From NCBI GenBank assembly GCA_002454815.1, contig DKJL01000010.1, positions 186,001-250,000 of the forward strand: a DNA stretch of 64,000 nucleotides, read 5' to 3'. Position numbers and translations under genes: made by a program. Shown one piece after another: positions 43,135 through 52,457 of the stretch (position 1 is its first letter; every line of letters begins with the position of its first letter). Below the pieces are notes generated by a model. That model did not search any database, had not been told where the DNA came from, and saw only the letters and a list, made by a program, of their open reading frames with translations. This DNA is from Flavobacteriales bacterium UBA6693 (GTDB lineage Bacteria; Bacteroidota; Bacteroidia; Flavobacteriales; Weeksellaceae).

Positions 43135-44193
43135 ATGATTCTACGCGGAGAAAATTTAATTAAAGAATACGGCCCCAAGAAGGTGGTAAAAGGCGTCTCC
43201 GTAGAGGTTGCGCAAGGCGAAATTGTCGGCCTTCTAGGTCCTAACGGTGCCGGGAAAACCACCAGTTTCTATATGATTGTCGGGCTCGTAAAACCCACCT
43301 CCGGCCGGATTTTTCTTGATGATAAAGAAATTACGTCCGACGCCATGTACCGCCGCGCACAGAAGGGAATTGGCTACCTGGCACAGGAAGCCTCCGTTTT
43401 TCGCAAACTTTCGGTGGAAGATAACATTCTTGGCGTCCTGCAGCTTACCAAACTCAGCAAGCGCGAGCAGCAAAGAAAATGCGATGAGCTGATCGAAGAG
43501 TTTTCTTTGGAGCATGTGCGCAAAAACCGTGGCGATTTATTATCCGGTGGAGAACGCCGCCGTACCGAGATCGCGCGCTGTCTTGCTACCAGCCCCAGTT
43601 TTATTTTACTTGACGAACCTTTTGCAGGCGTTGACCCGATCGCTGTGGAAGATATTCAGAAAATTGTGCGAAGTTTGGTCGATAAGAATATTGGTATTCT
43701 CATTACCGATCACAATGTGCAGCAAACCCTTGCGATTACGCATAAAACCTACATCATGTTCGAAGGGAGAATCCTGAAGGAAGGATTGCCACAGGATCTT
43801 GCCAACGATCCGCAGGTACGGGAGGCTTATCTCGGCGAAAATTTTGTTTATCAGGATATTCTCAATAAACCCAAAAAGAGCGCTTACGTTTATAATATCT
43901 GGGCTGGGAATTTTGAAAATAAAAGCGATTTTCAACAGTTTGTCAATGAACATTTTCAGGGTGAAGAAGAGTTGCGGATTCTGTACGGATTTGAAGATAT
44001 CAGCTTTGCGACCTTGGCGAGTTCGCAGCTGGAACATATTTTTACAGAAGTGGTCGACAAAACGGCGAATAACGCTTTCGTACTTCAGAAAAAAACGCTG
44101 TCAGACCGATACACACTGGAAGTGGCAGAAAATAATGCGCGCATACTCGGCACCGAGCATCTTCATTACCTCACCACTTACCTGTTCGATTAA
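43135..44193 (+). CDS. lptB: LPS-export ATPase LptB with an extra C-terminal domain
   Basis: Residues 1-240 are a normal LptB, the ATPase that drives lipopolysaccharide transport with LptFG: Walker A GPNGAGKTT (Lys41), ABC signature LLSGGERRRTEIARCLA (Ser137), Walker B LLDEPFAGVDP (Asp160) and the switch histidine in LITDHNVQ. LptB proteins end soon after this point. This one continues without a break for about 110 residues (249-352, SAYVYNIWAGNFENKSDFQQ to the C-terminus). In its WxG start, acidic middle and hydrophobic last strand, the added part resembles Imm22-type domains. That domain assignment is tentative. An exporter gene follows after 54 bases. Confidence 0.88.
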   Translation: MILRGENLIKEYGPKKVVKGVSVEVAQGEIVGLLGPNGAGKTTSFYMIVGLVKPTSGRIFLDDKEITSDAMYRRAQKGIGYLAQEASVFRKLSVEDNILGVLQLTKLSKREQQRKCDELIEEFSLEHVRKNRGDLLSGGERRRTEIARCLATSPSFILLDEPFAGVDPIAVEDIQKIVRSLVDKNIGILITDHNVQQTLAITHKTYIMFEGRILKEGLPQDLANDPQVREAYLGENFVYQDILNKPKKSAYVYNIWAGNFENKSDFQQFVNEHFQGEEELRILYGFEDISFATLASSQLEHIFTEVVDKTANNAFVLQKKTLSDRYTLEVAENNARILGTEHLHYLTTYLFD

Positions 44194-44247
44194 TAAAGCG
44201 CGGCTGGTCGGCTTTTTGTTCCAATAACGATTTTTCACACCGAGATT

Positions 44248-46056
44248 ATGCCGAAACCATTTAACAGAACCATCACGCTCTATCATGTCTATCAGCAGTT
44301 GTTGCCTTACATCCGCTCGTACCGGAAAATGATGTATTTCACGCTGCTGCTCACGTTTCTTGGTGCACTCATGGCTCAGGTAAATCCGCTCGTCCTGAAA
44401 TATACCGTTGACGAAGTTACAGCGCTTACACAGTTGCCGGACCCTATGCAGGAAGGTGTTCACGTACTTATTGTGATCTCGGCTATTTTATTCAGCAAAG
44501 AAATATTAAATATATTTATCCAGTTTGGTCAAAAGTTTTACGGCGAAAAGATAAGAATCAGCACAAGTTCCACACTGGCGCAGGCGGTCATTGATAAAAT
44601 TCTTACCTATCGCGTTGCTTTTTATAGCGATGAAAATCATGAGTCGGGAAAGCTGCAGATCCGCATCGACCGGGGAATAGAAAGTCTTACAAAACTGGTT
44701 CAGAATTTTTTCATTGATATTTTGCCCATGTTTTCCAACGCCATCATTGCGCTGGTAATCATGTATATGCAAAATGTTTATGTCGGACTGGTTTCCACCA
44801 TAGTTGTTCCTATTTACTTCTATGTCAGTTCGTTACAGGCAAAAAAACTGTCCGGCGTGCGGCGCACTTTGCGCACTCAGCGGGAGCGGAAAACTTCGGG
44901 TTTGTTAAACTTAATTAATTCCGTCATGGTCATTAAAAGTTTTGTCCGGGAACGCTTTGAAGGTAAAAAACAATACGATCTGCAAATGCAGTTGATGGAA
45001 AGTCAGTTGTTTACCAGACGTACCAATTTTATTTATGACGGATTAAAAACGTTTATCGAGCAGTTTGGCGTTGTGCTTATTATTTTACTTACCGTTTATC
45101 TGGTATTGGGGCAGCAGATGACGATTGGAGCGATCATGCTGCACATTCTTTTATTTAATAATGTCTCTGCGCCCATCCGGCAACTTCACCGCATTTATGA
45201 TGATATGAATGATGCCATGATTTATGCGGAAGGTTATTTTGATATATTAAACGCTGATGACGAAACCGAACCTACGGGAACTTTTACCACAACACAAGTA
45301 GAAGGCAGATTTGATTTGCAGAATGTAACCTTTACTTATCCGAACGGATCGCGCGCCCTCAGAAATGTTTCAATGACCATCGCTGCCGGGCAAACCACCG
45401 CATTGGTAGGTCTTAGCGGTGCGGGAAAATCGACTGTGATTAATTTACTGTGCAAATTCTACGGTTTGGATTCGGGTAAGATATTACTCGACGGCGTCGA
45501 TCTTTCGGATTATGATACAACGGCTTTGCGCGACGATATCGGCTTGGTGCTGCAGAAAAATCATATTTTCCAGGGAAGTATTGAGGACAATATCCGCTAC
45601 GGAAATATTAAGGCTTCGTTCGAACAGATCCAGGAAGCGGCGCGAAAGGCCTATCTGCACGAACAAATCCTCGAACTGCCGAATCAGTACGCCCACGACG
45701 CAACGCAACTTTCGGGAGGACAGCAGCAGCGCATCGCTATTGCGCGTCTTTTTCTGAAAGACCCGCCGATCATCTTTCTGGACGAACCTACCGCCAGCCT
45801 GGACGCCATCGCTACGGAACAAATTAAAAACTCGCTGGATGCCATTAAGAAAGGCCGCACGGTGGTGATTATTTCGCATTCACTTTCTCAAATTCTCGAC
45901 TCCGACTGCATTTATGTGATGAAATCGGGTGAGGTGGTAGAGCATGGCACACACGACGAGCTCGTTGCAATGCAGGGCACGTACCGTGAGATTTTTGATG
46001 CCTCCGCGCGAAGTTTAAACCTTAATAAATTAATCAGTTCCCTTGGCGAGCAATAA
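44248..46056 (+). CDS. ABC exporter, fused permease and ATPase (MsbA/multidrug type)
   Basis: 602 residues: six membrane helices (about 25-320) followed by an ATPase domain with Walker A GLSGAGKST, signature LSGGQQQRIAIARL and Walker B IIFLDEPTAS. A homodimer is expected. Type IV exporters of this kind move lipids, peptides or drugs outward; a lipid A flippase role is plausible beside lptB but not shown. A lipoprotein gene follows after 8 bases. Confidence 0.9.
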   Translation: MPKPFNRTITLYHVYQQLLPYIRSYRKMMYFTLLLTFLGALMAQVNPLVLKYTVDEVTALTQLPDPMQEGVHVLIVISAILFSKEILNIFIQFGQKFYGEKIRISTSSTLAQAVIDKILTYRVAFYSDENHESGKLQIRIDRGIESLTKLVQNFFIDILPMFSNAIIALVIMYMQNVYVGLVSTIVVPIYFYVSSLQAKKLSGVRRTLRTQRERKTSGLLNLINSVMVIKSFVRERFEGKKQYDLQMQLMESQLFTRRTNFIYDGLKTFIEQFGVVLIILLTVYLVLGQQMTIGAIMLHILLFNNVSAPIRQLHRIYDDMNDAMIYAEGYFDILNADDETEPTGTFTTTQVEGRFDLQNVTFTYPNGSRALRNVSMTIAAGQTTALVGLSGAGKSTVINLLCKFYGLDSGKILLDGVDLSDYDTTALRDDIGLVLQKNHIFQGSIEDNIRYGNIKASFEQIQEAARKAYLHEQILELPNQYAHDATQLSGGQQQRIAIARLFLKDPPIIFLDEPTASLDAIATEQIKNSLDAIKKGRTVVIISHSLSQILDSDCIYVMKSGEVVEHGTHDELVAMQGTYREIFDASARSLNLNKLISSLGEQ

Positions 46057-46064
46057 TAAAGATC

Positions 46065-46640
46065 ATGAAAAATTATATAATCCTACTGGCTGTTGCGCTG
46101 TTAGCAACGGGCTGCACTAAAATCGATGAGCAAATTGACGTTGCCATCACTTCTGCCAAAACATCGGTGCAACAAAAAACAAAAGACGTCATTCAGGAAA
46201 AACTGGAAAATAGTTTAACTTCACTTTCTACCGCTGAAAATACTGACTTTCGTGCGCTTTTTACAGATGGGAATTATATTTTGCTGAGCGACTTTAAAGG
46301 TAAAAGAGTTGATCTGCCCACCGGTTCACCCGCTTATTTATTTGCCTATAAAGCCAATAAAGATGAATTGCTTACTTTTTTGGAAAGGCAGCGTTCTACC
46401 GACGAAGCGCACTCTGATCAGAAAGCACGGAAAACGGACGGACACCGGTTGCTGAGCAAACTGAGTTTGGTAGAAAAACTGTTGCCGGATAATACCTTGG
46501 ATTTATCTTTTTTAAACCATCTCCGCGACGATGAATCCATCGAATATTATAAGCTGAAGCGTCTGCCTGCAAGCAGCACTATTATTTACAATCCGAAGAC
46601 GAAGCAGATTTATCATTTCGTTGAAATAAAAAAAGGCTAA
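46065..46640 (+). CDS. Predicted lipoprotein, unknown function
   Basis: 191 residues. Signal peptide with lipobox LLATGC (Cys18), then an amphipathic helical stretch (about 20-55, TSAKTSVQQKTKDVIQEKLE) and a mixed C-terminal part. No family recognised. It lies in a tight run with the exporter before it and the HD hydrolase 2 bases after it, so probably one operon. Confidence 0.75.
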   Translation: MKNYIILLAVALLATGCTKIDEQIDVAITSAKTSVQQKTKDVIQEKLENSLTSLSTAENTDFRALFTDGNYILLSDFKGKRVDLPTGSPAYLFAYKANKDELLTFLERQRSTDEAHSDQKARKTDGHRLLSKLSLVEKLLPDNTLDLSFLNHLRDDESIEYYKLKRLPASSTIIYNPKTKQIYHFVEIKKG

Positions 46641-46642
46641 AC

Positions 46643-47296
46643 ATGAACATTTCTGAGCAGATTATCGTGCGCACCATCGAATTTGTAAAAAAGCAGCTGC
46701 ACAATGCCGAAGCCGGTCACGACTGGTTTCATACCGAACGCGTCTGGAAGCTGGCGCGCAAGATTGCTGAAAAAGAACCCTCTGACGGGCTCGTGGTAGA
46801 ACTGGCGGCACTACTGCATGACATCGCCGATCCTAAATTTCACGAAGGAAATGAAACGCTCGCATTGGATTTGTCCCGAGAATTTTTAGAAAAACAAAAG
46901 CTAGAAAATAATCTCGTCGAACAGGTTTTATTCATCATCAAAAATATTTCTTTTAAAAATAAAGGAGAACTTACGACTGTCCGTCCGATTGAGCTGGATA
47001 TCGTGCAGGACGCCGACCGGCTTGATGCGATCGGTGCGATCGGTGTCGCGCGCACTTTTAATTTTGGCGGTTTTAAAAATAACCGGATTTACGATCCCGA
47101 AATTCCGCCGGACTTAATGATAAGTAAAGAAGAATACAAAAAAAGTAACGGCACCACGATCAATCATTTTTACGAGAAACTGCTGTTGCTTAAGGATTTG
47201 ATGAATACCGAAACAGCGCGCACTATCGCCGCCGGGCGCCACCTTTTTATGGAAGATTTTCTTACGCAGTTCTATCGCGAGTGGAACGTGGAGTAG
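46643..47296 (+). CDS. HD-domain phosphohydrolase (YedJ-like)
   Basis: 217 residues. The metal site is complete: H in HDWFHTERVWKLA, the HD pair in AALLHDIADPKF, and the distal D in VQDADRLDAIGAIGVAR. The pattern is that of the small YedJ/PDE-like HD hydrolases acting on nucleotides; substrate unknown. Soluble, cytosolic. Confidence 0.88.
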   Translation: MNISEQIIVRTIEFVKKQLHNAEAGHDWFHTERVWKLARKIAEKEPSDGLVVELAALLHDIADPKFHEGNETLALDLSREFLEKQKLENNLVEQVLFIIKNISFKNKGELTTVRPIELDIVQDADRLDAIGAIGVARTFNFGGFKNNRIYDPEIPPDLMISKEEYKKSNGTTINHFYEKLLLLKDLMNTETARTIAAGRHLFMEDFLTQFYREWNVE

Positions 47297-47320
47297 CGAG
47301 CTGCCGCTCATAAAATTTTC

Positions 47321-47328
47321 TATCTTTA
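47321..47328 (+). promoter_or_regulatory. Near-consensus -7 box before the membrane-protein gene at 47333
   Basis: TATCTTTA differs from TAnnTTTG only in the last base and ends 4 bases before the ATG. Another possible leaderless start. Confidence 0.3.
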
Positions 47329-47332
47329 CGCA

Positions 47333-47959
47333 ATGTTTTATTTCTTTCTGTTGCTTGCCGTAGGCCTGTCGCTCAGTCTGTTTCTTTCTGTGGTTACAGA
47401 GGGACGTTTTGCGGCTTGGGCCAAAGCTTTTCGCATTGTATTAGTATCACTGTCGGTGCTTTTTTTCAGCTATCTCTTCATTAAAAAAAGCCTGGACGAC
47501 TTCCGTAAGGACTCGCTTGCGGTGCAGATAATAAATAAATTGCCTTTTCCTCTGGATTTCTATATGGTTAAAATTAATTCCGGCGCGCAGCAGCAAGATC
47601 GTTATGAGACGCGCCATGTCGGAAAAATCAGGACGCAGCACTACCGTATTGACTATCTCCAAATGGCGGATTCTGATGAATATTGGGTGGCCGGTTATCT
47701 GGGAAACAAAAACCTGGTGTATTTCTCCCAACATTCAGTGCCTAATAAAAATGAGGATCAGATCATAGAAATCCGCAACTATATTATCCAAAGTTCCAAG
47801 CTGGCGGAACGCGCAAAGCTGCAGATCGATGCACTGAAACTGGAAAACATAAAAACGGCGATCTGGATTACACTGGATCTACTGCTCCTTTTCCTGAACT
47901 TAGCATTGCTGCTGCGCCGTAAGAAAGAAAAAACCCCCGCGGTGGCAGGGGTTTCATAA
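47333..47959 (+). CDS. Membrane protein, unknown function
   Basis: 208 residues: two N-terminal helices (FYFFLLLAVGLSLSLFLSVV and about 33-50), a soluble middle of about 120 residues containing YRIDYLQMADSDEYWVAGYL, and a C-terminal helix (TAIWITLDLLLLFLNLALLL) ending in a basic tail. No family recognised. The last codons (TPAVAGVS) are written by a hairpin that serves as terminator for the opposite strand. Confidence 0.7.
   Translation: MFYFFLLLAVGLSLSLFLSVVTEGRFAAWAKAFRIVLVSLSVLFFSYLFIKKSLDDFRKDSLAVQIINKLPFPLDFYMVKINSGAQQQDRYETRHVGKIRTQHYRIDYLQMADSDEYWVAGYLGNKNLVYFSQHSVPNKNEDQIIEIRNYIIQSSKLAERAKLQIDALKLENIKTAIWITLDLLLLFLNLALLLRRKKEKTPAVAGVS
47931..47954 (-). terminator. Terminator of the efflux operon, inside the convergent gene
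   Basis: On the minus strand AAACCCC pairs with GGGGTTT around a GC-rich loop and is followed by TTTTTTC, 10 bases past the adaptor stop. On the plus strand the same bases are the last coding codons of the gene ending at 47959. Confidence 0.75.
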
Positions 47960-47963
47960 CTTC

Positions 47964-49160
47964 TTATTTGTTCTTTTTCTCCTTAAGTGCTTCTTTGTCT
48001 TTGTCCGACGGATTCCAGACTTTCACTTCAGCGTCTTTCGTAATTCCCGCGAGAATCTGAACGTTGATCCCGTCGCTGGCACCAAGTTTCACGTTGGTTT
48101 TTTTAAAGCTGCCGTCGGGTTGTTTTACTTCAACAAAAGGGTTGTCCCGTCCGTTTATTTTCTCGTATTGGATTAGTGATTCGTCCAACAGTAAAGCATT
48201 TTTCTGAGAACTCAGGATAATTTCGCCATTGGCAGAAAAACCTGCGCGGATGTATTCATTTGTTTTGTTGAAAACATCGCCTTCGACAGGAAACTTAATG
48301 GTGCCGCTTTCCTCTTTACCCTTCGGTGCGATCATGGTAACGCGGCCCGGGAAAGATTTATTCTGTAGCGCGCCGATCACAATATTCATTTCCATCCCTT
48401 CTTTCAGTTTTCCGGCCTGTGCTTCGTCGATCGTTCCTTCAAAAATAAGAGAGTTCAGATCTGCGATAGAACAGATGGTTGTTCCTGCATTGAAGGAATT
48501 TGCTTCGATGACCTGGCTTCCCACTTTCACAGGAACTTCCAGCACGGTACCGTTGGCTTTGGAACGGATTTGCGTGGTGGCCAAACCGGCCAGTTCGGGC
48601 GTGGCACCGGTGCGGGCGATCTGTAGATTTTTCTGAGCCGTCGCGCGCTGCTGCTGGGCATTCCGCAAAACCTGTTGCGTGGACTGCAGCTGTTGCTGTG
48701 CGGCAATATATTCCTGCTTGGAAATCACGCCCTGCGAATACAGCTGTTGTTGCATGGCAAACTGTTTTTGCTGCTGCGAAACATTGATCTGCGCATTGCT
48801 GATCTGCAGATTGGCGTTATTGATTTCCTGCGTCGCAGCGTTCACATTCTGTATGCTTGGGACGATCCGGATAGTGGCCACCAGCTGCCCCGCAGTAACG
48901 CGGTCGCCTTCGGTAACCAAAATTTTATCGACAATTCCGGAGATATTGGGTTTAATTTCAATTTCTTCACGCGGAACAATTTTTCCCGTCGCCATTACTT
49001 TATCGTCCATATTCTGAACAACCGGCTTTCGTGTAAGGAAAGCTTCGCTTTCTTTGCTGTTGGAAGTTACAAGATAACTGATGACGGCAAATAATGCGGC
49101 CGCAAACAACAGTCCGAGGATGATGTAAATTATCTTTTTGGCGGTGAACTTCTTTTTCAT
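47964..49160 (-). CDS. Efflux periplasmic adaptor (MacA/HlyD-like)
   Basis: 398 residues: N-terminal membrane anchor (IIYIILGLLFAAALFAVISYL), lipoyl-like half motifs (IEIKPNISGIVDKILVTEGD and RSKANGTVLEVPVKVGSQV), a long alpha-hairpin very rich in Q and A between them (about 105-190), and beta-barrel and membrane-proximal domains. It should bridge the ABC transporter upstream to an outer-membrane channel encoded elsewhere. Last gene of a four-gene operon. Confidence 0.92.
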   Translation of the reverse strand: MKKKFTAKKIIYIILGLLFAAALFAVISYLVTSNSKESEAFLTRKPVVQNMDDKVMATGKIVPREEIEIKPNISGIVDKILVTEGDRVTAGQLVATIRIVPSIQNVNAATQEINNANLQISNAQINVSQQQKQFAMQQQLYSQGVISKQEYIAAQQQLQSTQQVLRNAQQQRATAQKNLQIARTGATPELAGLATTQIRSKANGTVLEVPVKVGSQVIEANSFNAGTTICSIADLNSLIFEGTIDEAQAGKLKEGMEMNIVIGALQNKSFPGRVTMIAPKGKEESGTIKFPVEGDVFNKTNEYIRAGFSANGEIILSSQKNALLLDESLIQYEKINGRDNPFVEVKQPDGSFKKTNVKLGASDGINVQILAGITKDAEVKVWNPSDKDKEALKEKKNK

Positions 49161-49188
49161 AGTATAGTTTATTTTTTTATTTAAAATT

Positions 49189-50457
49189 TTATTCCGATCG
49201 CAAAGCTTCGATGGGTCTGATTTTTACCGCGCGTTGCGCCGGAATCATGCCGATAATCAGTCCTAAAATCACCATGATCGCCATCGCGCCAAAGACCTGT
49301 CCATAGTTTACCGTCGGATTGTAGAACGGAAAACTGTCCTGATCTTTTGTTGCAATATTAATCACCATGAGCAGGAAAATGCCCAATACAAACCCCAGAA
49401 TCCCCGAGACAAGCGTGATCACGACGCTTTCCAAAAGAATTTGATTACGGACTTCGGCGGGCTTTGCGCCCAATGCGCGGCGGATTCCGATTTCTTTGGT
49501 CCTTTCTTTTACGGTAATTAGCAGGATGTTAGAAATAGCGATCACTCCTGCTAAAATCGTCAGTGAACCGACCACAATAGTAAGTATTTGCATACCGGTA
49601 AGGAAGCCGGTAAGTTTTCCGAACTCGCGGCCCAAATTGAAACTTCCAAAGGCATTAGTGTCATCGGGAGAAACATGATATTTTGTTTTAAGTGCGTCCT
49701 TCACGTCGTTTTCTACCACGTTGAGGTCTGCTTCAGGTTTACTTACAATGGCAAAAAAGCCCACTTTGTCACCTTCATTATACATTTTGGAAAAGGTGGT
49801 AAAAGGAATAAAGGCGGATTGGTCATTCTCGGGTCCGCCGGTTTTTTTGACACGGAAGACGCCGATTACGTTAAAAAAGATACCTTTCACCGTGATCGTT
49901 TTTCCGATCGGATCTTCATTCTTTTTAGCATCAAAAAAATTCTTATAAATTTCTTCGCCAATGACAATCACATTTTTGCTCCCACTCATATCGGCATCAT
50001 TGATATAGCGTCCGAAAATCAGTTTCTTCTCGGAAATTTTATTTCCCACCGGAAAATCCCCCGTTAAGGTGTAAGTGGCATTTTTGCCGTTGTTCGAAAA
50101 AAGTTCGCCCGGACTTCCAAATTTCCCTCGGGAACTTTGAGGTGAGATGTAATCAATTTCACCAATTTTTTTCGGCAGCATTTCCAGATCGCTGAGATGA
50201 AGATCCATTTTTCGACCTTTCGGGAAACCGTCGTAAGGAATTGACGTGTTTTGTGCCCAAAGAAAAATAGAGTTTGTCGCAAAACCGGAAAATACCCGGT
50301 CAAAACCATTTTCCATGCCTTTGGCCGCACCGAGCAGCGCCACAAACAAAAACATTCCCCAACCGACACCGATCATGGTGAGAAACGTGCGGAGTTTATT
50401 ATTCTTGAGTGAATAATAAATTTCCTGCCAGGTATCTATTTTAAAAATAATGTTCAT
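49189..50457 (-). CDS. MacB-type ABC transporter permease (second copy)
   Basis: 422 residues: N-terminal helix (LRTFLTMIGVGWGMFLFVALLG), a large periplasmic MacB-PCD domain (about 50-270) and three C-terminal helices with the FtsX signature VKERTKEIGIRRALGAKP. Ends in RPIEALRSE, shared with the preceding permease. The two different permeases probably form a heterodimer served by one ATPase. Confidence 0.92.
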   Translation of the reverse strand: MNIIFKIDTWQEIYYSLKNNKLRTFLTMIGVGWGMFLFVALLGAAKGMENGFDRVFSGFATNSIFLWAQNTSIPYDGFPKGRKMDLHLSDLEMLPKKIGEIDYISPQSSRGKFGSPGELFSNNGKNATYTLTGDFPVGNKISEKKLIFGRYINDADMSGSKNVIVIGEEIYKNFFDAKKNEDPIGKTITVKGIFFNVIGVFRVKKTGGPENDQSAFIPFTTFSKMYNEGDKVGFFAIVSKPEADLNVVENDVKDALKTKYHVSPDDTNAFGSFNLGREFGKLTGFLTGMQILTIVVGSLTILAGVIAISNILLITVKERTKEIGIRRALGAKPAEVRNQILLESVVITLVSGILGFVLGIFLLMVINIATKDQDSFPFYNPTVNYGQVFGAMAIMVILGLIIGMIPAQRAVKIRPIEALRSE

Positions 50458-50502
50458 GGTCGAGTTTTTTTCATTCCAGTTATTTGGTGGTCATTTTTCC
50501 GA

Positions 50503-51732
50503 TTACTCACTTCGCAATGCCTCGATAGGCCGGATTTTACTCGCGCGGTAAGCCGGCACAAAGCCTGCAACCAGACCCGCGACGACCAGACAAGCGAACG
50601 CAACGATAATTAAACCCCAGCCGACATTCGGTTCTTTGATGAAGTATTTGTCCAGGCTGTCCCCGATTAACCAAAGTGTCAACACACCAAGTCCGACACC
50701 GATCAATCCCGAAATCACCGTAATAACGATACTTTCCTGCATGATGAGACCGATGATTGCGTTGGGTTTTGCACCAATTGCTTTGCGGACTCCGATTTCC
50801 TGCGTGCGTTCTTTCACGATATAAACCATTATATTACTGATGCCGATGATGCCGGCGAGCAAAGTTCCCATTCCGATAAAGCCGACAATTAAGGTAATAA
50901 TAAATAAGAACTGAAATGTCTCCCCCATGTTTTTTGCGTTGTTGCGGACGATGATGCCGCTTTCATCTTCGGGCGAAACTTTATGTTTTGCTTTTAGGTT
51001 TTTCTCCAGCTGGTCGCCATATGCTATCGCTTCGTCAGGCGACAAATCGGTATTGTAAGTCAAGTAGATTGTATTAATGGTATCGGAACCTTTTTTGAGC
51101 TGTTGCAGTGTGCTGATAGGCACTGTAATCATTCGCTCGTCGAAATCTCCGCCATCATCAGAGAAGACGCCAACTACCGTAAACATCGTTCCGTTGATGT
51201 CAAGTTGACGGCCGAGTGGTGTTCCGTTTTTAATTAGATCCCGCTGAACCATCCTGCCGATTACCGCAACATTCTGCTTGTTCGATAAATCCCGGTTATT
51301 GATATAACGGCCTTCAGTGACCTTCCTGTTTTCAATGATTTTTTCATCTGCATTCGCGCCGCTGATCTGATAGTTGCCACTTTCGCGCCCATACTTCACC
51401 GTCATATTCGCGGAATATCGCGGTGTAGCACTTTCTATTTTGTCGGGGTCCTGTGCCGTAATGTTTTCAAAATCGTCATTTTTCAATACTACGCGCCGGT
51501 CGGACTGAAGTCCGCCGTAAGCCATGGTCGTTTTCCCGGTGAAAACGGAAATGAGATTGGTAGCATCGCGCGCAAAGCCTTCCGTAAATGCATTCTGCAA
51601 ACCTTTGCCAATACCAAAAAGAACAATAAAAATATACAGCCCGAGTGCGACGGTAAAACCGGAAAGTACCGTGCGCAATACATTACTGCGTATCGATTCG
51701 AAAATTTCTCTCCAGCGGTCAATGTCAAACAT
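50503..51732 (-). CDS. MacB-type ABC transporter permease (first copy)
   Basis: 409 residues, same architecture as its neighbour: N-terminal helix (VLRTVLSGFTVALGLYIFIV), MacB periplasmic domain, and the FtsX block with VKERTQEIGVRKAIGAKP; the C-terminus is again RPIEALRSE. The two genes arose by duplication but have clearly diverged in the periplasmic domain. Starts 32 bases after the ATPase gene. Confidence 0.92.
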   Translation of the reverse strand: MFDIDRWREIFESIRSNVLRTVLSGFTVALGLYIFIVLFGIGKGLQNAFTEGFARDATNLISVFTGKTTMAYGGLQSDRRVVLKNDDFENITAQDPDKIESATPRYSANMTVKYGRESGNYQISGANADEKIIENRKVTEGRYINNRDLSNKQNVAVIGRMVQRDLIKNGTPLGRQLDINGTMFTVVGVFSDDGGDFDERMITVPISTLQQLKKGSDTINTIYLTYNTDLSPDEAIAYGDQLEKNLKAKHKVSPEDESGIIVRNNAKNMGETFQFLFIITLIVGFIGMGTLLAGIIGISNIMVYIVKERTQEIGVRKAIGAKPNAIIGLIMQESIVITVISGLIGVGLGVLTLWLIGDSLDKYFIKEPNVGWGLIIVAFACLVVAGLVAGFVPAYRASKIRPIEALRSE

Positions 51733-51764
51733 AGCGTCTTTTTTGTATCAGAGTTAAGTGGGCA

Positions 51765-52457
51765 TTACTGAAGCACACGCTGAACGATAAATTCATCACT
51801 TTCGATAATTCCGTCTTTCAGAATTACATTTCTTTTCGTCTCTGCGGCGACGTCCGGTTCGTGTGTTACCACAATAATTGTTTTTCCCGCACTGTTGATT
51901 TCCTGCAGGAGTTTCATAATATCATACGTTGTTTTGGAATCCAGCGCGCCGGTCGGTTCGTCAGCGAGGATCACTTTGGGATCGGTGATCAGAGCACGCG
52001 CAATCGCAACACGTTGCTTTTGTCCGCCGGAAAGTTCGTTCGGCATGTGCGAGGCCCATTCAGCCAAGCCGACTTTTGCTAAGTATTCCAGAGCTTTCTC
52101 GTTGCGTTCGCGCCGCGAAACATTTTGATAATAAAGTGGAAGCGCCACATTCTCCAGCGCTGTTTTGTAGCCGATGAGATTAAAAGACTGGAAGATAAAT
52201 CCCAAAAACCGGCTGCGGTATTCTGCAGCTTTCACTTCCGAGAGATCTTCAATAGGAATTCCATCCAGCTCATAAATGCCGGAATCTTTTTCGTCAAGAA
52301 TTCCGATAATATTCAATAATGTCGACTTTCCGGAACCTGAGCTTCCCATAATGGACACAAACTCGCCCTCCGCGATCGACAGATTAATGCCTTTCAGCAC
52401 GTGCAGTTTGCTTTTGCCGGTGTCGTAGGATTTGTTCAGGTCGGTGATTTGGAGCAT
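51765..52457 (-). CDS. ABC transporter ATPase (MacB/LolD type)
   Basis: 230 residues: Walker A GSSGSGKST, Q-loop FIFQSFNLI, signature LSGGQKQRVAIARAL, Walker B VILADEPTGALD and switch VVTHEPDVA. First gene of the efflux operon. Type VII ABC systems of this kind use ATP to drive periplasmic conformational work, for export of drugs, peptides or lipoproteins. Confidence 0.93.
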   Translation of the reverse strand: MLQITDLNKSYDTGKSKLHVLKGINLSIAEGEFVSIMGSSGSGKSTLLNIIGILDEKDSGIYELDGIPIEDLSEVKAAEYRSRFLGFIFQSFNLIGYKTALENVALPLYYQNVSRRERNEKALEYLAKVGLAEWASHMPNELSGGQKQRVAIARALITDPKVILADEPTGALDSKTTYDIMKLLQEINSAGKTIIVVTHEPDVAAETKRNVILKDGIIESDEFIVQRVLQ

